This document shows positions 35,134 to 45,565 of a stretch of DNA of 64,000 nucleotides, one piece after another. The stretch is taken from positions 90,458,736-90,522,735 of the forward strand of contig CM060177.1 in the NCBI GenBank assembly GCA_030549775.1, written 5' to 3'. A model generated the notes under the pieces. That model saw only the letters and a program-made list of their open reading frames with translations, did no database searches and was not told the DNA's origin. The stretch's first letter is position 1. Each line of letters starts with the position of its first letter. The stretch is from Tamarix chinensis (taxonomy: Eukaryota; Streptophyta; Magnoliopsida; Caryophyllales; Tamaricaceae). Made by a program: the position numbers and the translations under genes.

Positions 35134-35175
35134 CTTAGTACTAGAACGATTCACTTCGACCGTTCTAGTACCAAG
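35134..35175 (+). repeat. 5' hairpin of element C
   Basis: The arms CTTAGTACTAGAACG and CGTTCTAGTACCAAG pair at 14 of 15 positions around the loop attcacttcgac. Weaker pairing continues outward (gcc..acact with agtgctaaggc). It lies about 90 bp from the element's 5' end, as in B. Confidence 0.8.
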
Positions 35176-35570
35176 TGCTAAGGCTAAAAGAAATTTTTGT
35201 TAAACTTTAATCAATACTTAAACCAAGAGTTAATAAAAAGAACAAAAAGGGATCATAACACAAAAATCAAAGTACGGGTAAAAAGTTTACAATTCAAAGG
35301 AGTACAAACAATTATGAGATAGAAATCAGAGTGCGAAATGTAAATTCCTCATAGGGGAATAATGTCTGCAAATATTAATATTTAATTAAGGAAAACCCAA
35401 TACAAAAAAGAAATATCAGAAGGAAATAAAATAGCATGAAGAGAAAAGCCAACCACGTCACTCCTGATCATCAAGCCAAGCAAATGCTCAACACTCAGCC
35501 CGCCTGATGCCTCATGAACATCAAAAGGCATAAAAATACACATCGCCCACCTGCATAAAGTCAGAAGGGC

Positions 35571-35640
35571 CTACTACTCGTGGGAATGAGCAGCACCCAT
35601 GAAAAGGGTGATCAGTACGCTACGTACTGAGTAAGGTAAC
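35571..35640 (+). promoter_or_regulatory. conserved block of the element family (copy C)
   Basis: The order ctactcgtggga, gagcagcaccca, gggtgatca, ctacgtactgagtaagg is shared with N (23451-23517) and, in reverse complement, with A (32917-32975 continuing at 33445 beyond the MITE). B (27266-27333) and D (about 40370) keep only the GTACTGAGTAA end. This is the most alike interior stretch of the family. A role in transcription start or packaging is a guess. Confidence 0.6.
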
Positions 35641-35849
35641 CGGTGCACCAAGGCCTACACATAAAATCATATAAACCATGCAGAAAAATAAAAAGAGCAT
35701 AAAGACCAACATGATAACATAAATACATACGATCATCCAGGAAAATATGCAAAGGCCCATTTATCATATGGATCAATTACTTAATTAATCTCTTATTAGA
35801 AATCATTTCACACCATACTTTTTATCAAATCCATGCAAGTACGGGAACT

Positions 35850-36240
35850 CCACTATTATAGCCGGTGGACTAGAAATGCACAGGGCACAAAGCCCCTGAC
35901 CACTATTATTGTCGGTGGAGCGAAAATACACAGGGCATAAAGCTCCTGACCACTATTATTGCCGGTGGACCGGAAACATACAAAGCATAAAGCTCCTGAC
36001 CACTATTATTTGCTGGTGGACCAGTTTGGCCTTGACTCTCATGGTGTTTCACTGTAAGTACTTAGTGTCTTTTCCATGTCTTAGCACAAATATGTTCGAT
36101 TGGTTGAGCACAGAATCCCCGACTATTATAGCCGGTGAACCGAAAATGCACAGGTACAATGCCTGACCACTATTATTTGTCAGTGAGCCGGTCACATATA
36201 GGGTACATACCCTAACCACTATTATTCACTAGTGGATTAG
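35850..36240 (+). repeat. box array of element C
   Basis: Seven boxes of the form CACTATTATNNCCGGTGG at about 35850, 35901, 35951, 36001, 36122, 36168 and 36213, about 50 bp apart. They are separated by cacagggcataaagctcctgac spacers that decay toward the right. The array ends in cttccactttaaataat. Confidence 0.85.
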
Positions 36241-36854
36241 TCTAGGCTCGACTCAACAATCTTCCACTTTAAATAATTATTGTATTACAGTGTCTTATTT
36301 GGAAACATTACCTTAGGCATGCATGACTTACTCCCTCTGCGCTTATCCTCCAAATGACTCATACCATATCATGATAACCCTACACCTCCTATCTTGCCCA
36401 ACAACATTTCCTCTATACTCAAACTCACACTAGAACTCCAACACCGAAATATATGGGTTAAGGCCCACTACTACACACCTCCAAGTCCACTTATTTCCTT
36501 ACTCTAGGGTTTTTCCTTAGAAACCTTAATTTAGGCCTCACACAACCTAAATCATTTTTAACACTCCATACATCACAACTCATGGATTCCACCCTCATCA
36601 TTACACTTCAATCACCAAGTACACGTGCTACCACAAAAACCCTAAGTAGCCACACCAAACCCTAATTGTCCACACCAAACCCTAGCTCGGTCTTCTACGT
36701 ATCTTTATATTGTTCCACGTACTATTTTTCATCCAAAGTGTTCAAACACCCAAACAACACTTACATTACCTTCCTCGCACCCAAATCAACTTTCCATACG
36801 TAAATTTCACTCCCATCTAGACTTTACACATCCCATGCGACCTTTCAAAATTTT

Positions 36855-37169
36855 CATGCGAAACCCTAAAACTCCCACGTGAAACCCTAGATTCAACCAT
36901 GCAAACCCTAGATTCCTCCGTGCAAACCCTTAGATTCATCCATATAAAACCCTAGATTCTTCCATGCAAAACCCAAGATTCATCCATACCAAACCCTAGA
37001 TTTAATCCATATAAAACCCTAGATTCTTCCATGCAACACCCAAGATTCTTCCATACCAAAATCTAGATTCAATCCATACAAAACCCTAGATTAGATTCTC
37101 CCATACAGCACCATAGAATCTGCCATGCAAAACCCTAAGTCCATCCATACAAAACCCTATTTTAGATTC
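36855..37169 (+). repeat. AAACCCTAG minisatellite in element C
   Basis: About a dozen units of the type aaaccctagattcttccatac, 21-26 bp each. The AAACCCTA core equals the plant telo-box, but the units are not uninterrupted telomere repeats. Confidence 0.8.
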
Positions 37170-37689
37170 TCCTATTCCTTCATTTTACTTTCACCCCCCA
37201 TTCTCCTTCCACTAACAGATCATTAACATATTTAGGTCAACTCACATCCCATGGTTAACTCATTTCCCTTTGGTTAATTTACTCCCCTTTAGTCAACTTA
37301 TTTCCCTTTTTCCTTTTTCAACCTTTTCCCCACACAAGACCACTTTTATACATCCTCATATGCATGTCTAAAGGGTCATAAACCAATCATCACATACCAC
37401 AATATTTCGTCACATATACATAATAACACATGAACATACTTTAACTCCACGCTATACCACACAGGAAATAACTACAATGATAATCATAGAATACATAGCA
37501 TACAAAGTATATAATGCACATCAACACATATAAGGCTTTAGTTACACCCTTACCTAAAATGACACCGGTCTTGGAGCACTCTCCTACGCCTCTTTAGGGC
37601 TTTGACTGGTCTCACCTATATGAGGAAAAAAACTAAAAATTAGATCCCTCTTACTAAAAATACTATTATTTACCAATTTATTCTAAGAC

Positions 37690-38434
37690 TAGGTTTTTGA
37701 TAAATAATAAAATATTAATAATAATAATCATTAACTAATTACTAAATTTGGCTAAAGTATAGAAATAGTAGTAATATTGTAAAAGTTGATAATATAAGGG
37801 TTGAAGATTTAATTTTAATAATAATAATAATGAAAATAGAAATAATACTAATAATAACAATAATGATAATAATAACAATAGTAATAATAACCATAATAAT
37901 AATAATAAGGGCATCATTCAAAAACAAGGTGAAATAAGATCTTCGACCCCTTTATCAAAATAATACTAATAATAATATTAGTAACATTAATAATAAAATT
38001 TAGTAATAATAATAATGAAATAGTAGTAATAATAATGATAAAAACCATAATAATATTGCAAAAATGCTAATAATTATAATGGTAATAATAGTAATGATAA
38101 TAATGAAGATAAAATGAAGTAGGGTTTCGACCCTACATTGAATAATAATAAAATAAATAATAATAATAACACTAATAATAATAATAAATACTAATGATAA
38201 TAAAAATATTATTAATATTAATAATAATTAGACATGATATTTATAATAATACTACTAAAATTCAAAATAGATATAATAGGGTCTCAGCCCTATATAAAAT
38301 AATAATACTAACATTGAAGATAATAATAATAATAATAATAATAATAGTAATAATAATAATAATATCAAAATAAACAGAGTAGGGCTTCGACCCTCAACAA
38401 CAATAATAGTAGTAACATTAATAATAATAATACC

Positions 38435-38466
<32 letters not shown>

Positions 38467-38470
38467 TACT
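37690..38470. repeat. ATA/AAT microsatellite tract with interspersed hairpin motifs
   Basis: Nearly continuous (AAT)n/(ATA)n interrupted by short inverted repeats: GTAGGGTTTCGACCCTAC at 38119-38136, TAGGGTCTCAGCCCTA at about 38277-38292, and AGGGCTTCGACCCT at 38381-38394, plus a decayed copy (cttcgacccc) at 37941. The Leu/Ile-rich minus-strand ORFs are repeat artefacts. Confidence 0.8.
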
Positions 38471-41265
38471 CGAAATAAAGGAAATAAAACAAAACAAAAT
38501 AAATAAAGCTTATACAAATAGTGAAAAAGGGTTAAGAGGGTTTAGGGTTTAACCTTAGACTGGTGGTGACAGGTGGCGCCGGCGGTGGTGCACGGCAGTG
38601 GCGGCGGTGGCTAAAAAAAGAGAAGAAAAGGGAAAAAGTTGAGGGCTGAGAAAAAGATAGGGAGAATGAGGGTGGAAGTGAGGGTGGTTATGGTTGTCTA
38701 GAAGGAGAGGAATAGAATGAGGGTGGCGGCGCAGCCAAAGGTGGCGGAGCACGGCGGCGATGGTGGTGGCCGAATGGGAAAGAAGAAAAGAAAGAGAGGA
38801 GGAGAGGGAGGAAGAGGGAAAGAAAGGTAGGGGAGATAGAAGAGGGTCTATAGGGGTTTTTGGAAGGTAAAAGAGGCAGTGGTAGTGGCGAAAGTGGTGG
38901 TGGACGATGCCACGAAGGGTGGCAGATGAGGAAGAATGGGTTGGTCGATGGTGGGCCAAGAGAGGTGTAGTTAGTTAGAGGGAGGTTCAAGGATCAGTTG
39001 GGTGGGCAGAGAAGGCGACGGAGTTGGCCAATGGTGGCGGAAACTGTGTCTGAAGTGGCAGCTGTGCACAAGGGAGGTTTTTCTGGGTAAGCAACCAAAA
39101 GCTCTATACATGGCAGATTATGGGCGTATTTATAGAGTAAAATGGAGGGCTAAGGTCAGAAGGGAGTGATGGAAATTTAGGGCTAGTCGGTTAGGGTTAC
39201 TGGCAGCAACGGAGGATGGCGGATTTCAAAACGGGGCAGGGTGATTGGCTAGAAAAAGGGGATTGTGCACGAGAAAAGGGGAGGTGTGGTTGGGTCAAAA
39301 TGGTCGGCGAGTAAGCAGGGATGAGGAAGAAGAGAAATGGCTGGTTAACGGCGTGATCGGCGGCGAAAAACCAGGAAGCTGGGGCGGCGTTGCAGGTCGA
39401 CGGGAGAGAAGGGAGGAAGGAAGAAGAAGAAAGAAGGGTGGCGTGCGGACCGGTGATCTGGGGAAAAGAACGAAAGGAAAAGAAGGGGAAAACTGGCTGG
39501 GTAACGAAGCTTAAAAACAATGGCCAAAACGCAGCGTTTCGGGGGAAGGAAAGAAGAAAGGACGACGTGTCATCCTGGGCCGCCAAAGGAAGAAAGAAAG
39601 GGGTGTTTGGGTTGTGGCAAGAGAAAAAGGAAAGAAGGGAAGCGGTCGAGCCGAAGGGAGAAAAGGGAAGAGGGGCTTGGGCCGCTGGGCCGGCCCAGGG
39701 CGGGGAAAAAGGTAAAAAAAAAAGAAAAGAAAAAGAAAGAAAGAAAAGGAAAAAGGAAAAAAGAAAAATAGTGGGTTAGGTTAATTAAATTAATTAGGAT
39801 ATTTAGGATATTTCAAAATAATAATATTTAAATAAAATAATTTTTAATTTCCTTTTTAGGCTAATTTAGGATTTTTGAAAGATTTTTCATAATTTCTATT
39901 TTAATTAGTAAAATACCCAAATTTTCCGATAAAAATATTTATTATTTTCTTCTTTGTTTGCCCTAATTAATTTTCTTTTATTTTAATAAAAATAATTCAT
40001 TTAATTAATTTTCATAATAAATCCTTAATTAGCTATAATTCTTAAAATTAGGTTTTGGGGTATTTCAATTTCACTGAACAAAATCATCGTTGATCAAATT
40101 AATGGAAAATTTGTTAAATAACCTTGGATTTTAAAAGCTTAACAAAGTGGTGGGAAATTATAATTTGATCACAACACCTGAAATTTTTTGAAAGTAAATA
40201 CAAACGAATAAAAACAAATCTTCAAGGGATAAAATTCTGAGTTGCTTACTCTCTCAAAGTTAAGCCTTCAACCCATCAATAACATTTTATCTCAAGCCTA
40301 CACAAGAGGTCTACACCCTACCATTTGTGAATCATTGCAGGACCTATTCAAGAAATGTAGTATTGGTACATGTTCAGTACTAAGTAAATCATGACTACTT
40401 AACGTACGGGAGGAGACATGATATACATAAGATATGGTAATCCTTAGTTTACGATACTCACGCTAAATTATACATTTGATACATGCACCATTCCACTCAT
40501 AAATTAACTCATTCTCAATTATGCATATAATATATACGATAAAGTATGTGGTCATAGATTTATGCTTATAAATACACGACTAGACATGACAACACGTAGT
40601 GTATAAGCATACAAGGAGTCATAAATGCATGCTGAGAAACCTAGCTATCCTAGAAGATATCATTATGCACATAAAGTCCACATGCGGTTTAAATAATAGA
40701 TCATGTGATAACTAGATACAAACATGTGTCATATGGTAGCACTAGTGTAAGGAAAACAACCAAGAGACATGCATAGGATAATAAAATATAAAGTCTATGA
40801 ATGAACGAGAATGGTTGATTATTATATTTTATTATCATGGCCAAAAATATTTTATTATATTATCTTGAATACAGAGACTTAAAAAAAATCATAACAACTA
40901 GTCTAGTATTCGAATGGTACTAGCCCTAGCTAGCCTGCCCAGAAATGTAACCAGACCACCAACAAATATGACACCTAATCACCTAAGTACGCATACCCCC
41001 CATAGAGTTGAAATATATCAAGACACCTATAGAGTAGAAGATGGTATCTCAGAACCTCGTAGGGCACCTAGAATCACATAAGAGAAAAACAACGGAATGG
41101 TACCAAGTGAATATCAAACCTTACTCGGATAGCTATGTCTCTACTCATGATCTTTCACTTTAAGTAATTAATGTTTTATTTTAAGATTTAACCATGTATA
41201 AATCAGGCCCATATAACAACACTTAAATCACTTTAATCAACACAATGAATTTCCATTATTATATC

Positions 41266-41441
41266 CATTCCAAGTGGCATTAAAGTCAATCAATTCCAAG
41301 TGACATTAAAGCAGCATTAAAGTTGATCAATTTCAAGCAGCATTAAATCCGATTAATTTTAAGCAGCATTAAATCTGATCAATTTCAAGTGGCATTAAAT
41401 CCGATCAATTTCAAGTGGCGTTAGAGTCGAATAATTCCATG
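41266..41441 (+). repeat. 26-bp minisatellite in element D
   Basis: Six to seven imperfect units of ggcattaaatccgatcaatt plus tcaagt. Variation is mostly single substitutions (caagcagcatt/caagtggcatt). Confidence 0.85.
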
Positions 41442-44400
41442 GTATAAAAATCCAGCATAAGGTATCGTACAATTTCAATCCATACTCAACTAATGATATA
41501 GTTTTCAAAACCGATTATAATTTATACACATTATAACATACTCTAAAATCACCAAATATTTCATAATTAGCCAAACATGTTTACCACGTAATCATTCTCA
41601 ACCCTTCACATAATCAAATACATGGAATATTCAAGAGGCATGCTAACACGTGTTTGCATTGAAGGTATAAACTCATACATATATAGAATTATCACACAAA
41701 AGCATAATATACGTTTGACATACTTAAATAATCATAAGGCATACTCATCACCATCCACTTCAAGAAGGCATACATCCTATAATTCTGTCATAAGCAAATG
41801 TAAGTAATGACTTACCTAAATCCAAAGCTAGCTAAGCAAATTGAGAAATAGAGAGAGATCAAGAGCTTGACAATCCACAATAATGTTTTTCTAGATCGTC
41901 GATAGAAATTGTAAGACTACATTACCGATCAACAATTCAAGTAGCACAATATAATCAACAAAGAGAGACACATACATACTTTTTTGGAAAATGTGTCCAA
42001 AACCTAAGACTTGCTAGCGTAACTCTATCAATATTTAAAATTAAATATTAACCAAATCGAGTTCAACACACGTCGCTTAGGTCATTTCAAATTGATTTGG
42101 AAAACCGAGGAAATGATACTAGAGTATAAGTTAATTTTATTGAAAATAACTTACTTATTAGGTTTTATAACCAAAAAGACAAACCAACCATTTTTAAATA
42201 ACTAATCCACACCAATAAGATAAAATATAATTTAAATAGTTTTAAATCAAAGCTAGTAATCCGTTAGTTGAAAGAAGCATAAGCAAATCATTTTTATATA
42301 ACGATCTCCAAAAATCATGCTTACTAAGCCCGAACTACAAACTAACTAATTAACTTTGATTACTTCAAATTTATAGCTTAAGACTACAATCAAACTAATT
42401 TTAAATAAATATATATAATCAATTTTAAGAAAATAATCTTATGAGTGGCCAACTTAAGATTATCGTTTCCTAATATTAGAGTTTTAAAGCTCAAGACACA
42501 AACTCTAACAATTCAAATCAATTAATCCCAATTGAAGATGTTGGAATGCAATTAAGGTCATTTCAACTACTTTTATAAATTTAATTTTAGAAAAATAACC
42601 ATTTAAATGACCAATTTCATAATTTCATTTGAATTCTAGGGTTTTAGGCCTAAAAATGTAATTCAATTAAATTTTATTAATTTATTTAAATGGAATGTTT
42701 AGAAAGTCAATTAGAATTTTTTGACAATATATTACATAATCAATTGAAAAAAAAACACAATCAAAGAAATATCCAATTTAACACAATTAGGTTTTTTGAG
42801 TCTGAAATGCTAATTCGATCAGTTCTCTTTAAAATATTTAAATTGATAGTTTGATATTGTAATTAAATGTATTCTAATATAAATTATATAATCAATTAAA
42901 TAAAATATACAATTCAATTTAGATATGTAAGAGTTTTGATCTAAAAATTCAATTTCGATCGTTTTCACACAATTTTCACAAATTAACACTTCCAACATAA
43001 AATTAAATACATTACAAAGTATATTGTAAAATCAATTGAATGAAACAACTCAATGAAGCAATTTAATTTCGTTACACATGGATTTTAACCTAGAAATCCA
43101 ATTCCGATTAATTATGTATAAATTCCTCAAATTGACAAACCCAATACGAAATTAGATACATTTTACAACATGTTGTATAATTAAATTATGAAACATAGCT
43201 TAATTAGACAAATTCGCAAAATCTAGATATAATCGGGTCAAAATTTTGATTTTCACAGATCAGCCACATGCATTGCAATTAACTATTCTAAATCAATCAT
43301 ACAACATATATATACATAATTAAACAATCAGTTTAGCTTATCATAAGTCAATTTATATAATCAAAACAAAAGTTAGAGTTTGAGATAATTTATATCAAAC
43401 GGTATCTTTAAATCAAAGCCGGTGAAAACTAGGGAAGCTACCATGGAGGGAGAGGAGTGCTCAATGATGGTCAGGCGACATTTATGGTGGCTGGATGTCA
43501 TTGTTGTGTTGTTGTTGTGCCGTTGTTGTTGTGTTGCTACCCACCTGGCTACCGCTTGCATGAATGATGGCGGTGGTGATGCATGGAGGAGATGATGAAG
43601 ATGGAGAGGGGAGGCTGGTGTTGTTGCAGTGGTGGTTGGTGGTGAGGTGGTCAACAAAGGAGTAGGGAGGAGGCAAGTGGGGGAGGGTTTGGTCTATATA
43701 AAAGAAAAGCAAGAAAGGAAGAGACAGAGAGAAAAGAAGAAAAATAAAAGAGGGGATTGGTTAGGATTTTTTATTTTTTTTACAAATACAAATATACAAA
43801 TAAGAATATTAAGCATATAAAAATATTTAAATATGATTTTATTTAAAATTTATTCAATGAAAATAATTTCATAAAGATTCAAATGTATAAAATCAATATA
43901 AAAGATATTTAAATAATTTCTAAAAAGCTTTCGAGAGAAAATACTAATGAACGCAAATATTTATATTATTTACAAAAATACATAATAAGATATCAAAAAA
44001 TATTTAAAACTATATAGGAAAATGTTTAAATTAAATTATAAGAGACTAAGATTAATTTAAATAATTTTTGAAAATAGTCATCAGGAAACCAAAAAGGGAT
44101 AAACTAGAAGAAATGAATTAAAAAAATCATAAATAAGTTATAAAAATCTTTTTAAAGATATTAATGACCTAAGAAAAACAGATAAATTTAAAGTGAAAAT
44201 ATTTTTTACAGATAAAATTATTAAATTAATTTTACTATTTTAATGGGAATTATTATAATTTAAATAATTTATTTTATTAACGAAATATAACTCCAAAATA
44301 AAGTCATAATCACACAATAAAGTTATAATAAAAAATGAATCTAAAATATTAAAAATTAAAATAAGAGAAAGAACGGAAATATATATTTTTAAATGGAAAT

Positions 44401-44620
44401 CAAAATCATAGAAATATAATAAAATTATGATAGTAAACGAGTGTATTTAAATAATCCGTAACGACAATAATTGATTAAAGTTTAATATGAAGTCAAAATT
44501 GTTGATAAATTCATAAAATAAATTAAAGTTAAAATAATTAAATATTTTCACTAGATTATGCTAATAAAATAATTAAGATTAATAAAATAAAATTTATAAA
44601 ATATGAGGTATGACACAAAT

Positions 44621-45560
44621 GATAAAAAAAAGAAGAAGAAAAATTAGATATAAAATTATAATTGAAATAATATGAAATTGATGGGGTGGAATTTGAAAAC
44701 TAACATGGATTGATTTATAAATGCCACCCCTTACTTTTTATAATTATAAAAATAGGAACCAATGTGCCCCTGGGTGTAAGATATAAATTACAGAGTTTTG
44801 AGACTAAGCGGATAACTCTACAACTATAGCATTTGTTGACTTGACATCAGAATTTGAAAAGGTTTAAATTTGAACATGATGATTTTAGAATAGTTTATAT
44901 TACTCATCATTTCCTTTATTTTATCACTATTTATCCTATTATTATTTAATATAAAATACCTAAAATATCCCCAACTATTTTAAGATAATATCTATTAATA
45001 CTTTCTCCTGACCTACTATCTCCTCCCCTCCACCACCATACTTGATTAACTCTTCCTTTCCTGTTTTGTCCCTATCCTCACATCTTCCCCAACCTAAACC
45101 ATTACTTAAACTCCGATTAATTATAAATTCCCATAGAACAAAAATGAAATGCACTAAAATTCTAGATTTGACACTTCGTTGATTTTGAGAAAAATATAAA
45201 GAACAAGAAACACAATTTCATAAGAAACCAATTTTAGATCTAAAATGAACCATCCCATAAAAGTAGTTTACCAATAAAATTAAATTGAATAATTGAGAGT
45301 CGCAACCAAATCAAAATTACAAAAAAAAAAATCCACTAGGAAACTAAAATAACACCTGTACTAGACAAACAAGCACACGTTGAATTAACACCCAATACAA
45401 ATATAAGCTAAATCTATTGAGAAATTGATCAATCCAATTCCACACAAAGAGGATGAACAATCACACATTTAGACCCAAATTAGATGAGATCATCCATACG
45501 TGGATCAAACCAATCTTACAAATACAAGACCACCCAAATTTAGAATAATTAGCAACAAAA
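44621..45560. other. intergenic DNA between elements D and E
   Basis: AT-rich, with no ORF above background and no recognisable repeat. A CT-rich patch (about 45010-45090, cctcccctccaccacc) is the only compositional feature. Confidence 0.5.
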
Positions 45561-45565
45561 CTAAT

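Larger units (their letters stand above)
35048..40067 (+). mobile_element. element C: 5.0-kb family copy nested in D
   Basis: Starts TGTAACACCCCAAGATTC and ends TTTTGGGGTATTTCA. The perfect target duplication ATTTC lies at 35043-35047 and 40068-40072. Interior: near-perfect hairpin 35134-35175, conserved block 35571-35640, box array 35850-36240, AAACCCTAG array 36855-37169, ATA-rich tract 37690-38470 with hairpin motifs, and purine-rich tract 38530-39780. The long ORFs over the last tract (38555-38990 minus, 39197-39779 both strands) are compositional. Confidence 0.88.
34813..44615 (+). mobile_element. element D: family copy carrying nested element C
   Basis: Starts TGTAACACCCTCAAAATC and ends GAGGTATGACA, with flanks TAAAT (34808-34812) and CAAAT (44616-44620), a 5-bp duplication with one change. 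Its own sequence is 34813-35047 plus 40073-44615 (about 4.8 kb). A gtggaagc string 55 bp in matches the family's GCGGAAGC. Later come a gttcagtactaagtaaa remnant of the conserved block (about 40370), a ctttcactttaagtaattaatg box (41150), a 26-bp minisatellite, a long AT-rich interior and a short GA-rich tract at 43430-43760. No coding sequence is seen. Confidence 0.75.

Noticed and set aside
36855..37169. Interstitial telomere
   Set aside because: The AAACCCTA cores are separated by 12-17 bp of other sequence and not joined as TTTAGGG repeats.
38555..39779. Overlapping ORFs of 80-134 codons
   Set aside because: Same explanation: purine-skewed tract of element C with poly-Lys/Arg/Glu or His/Ser/Pro translations.
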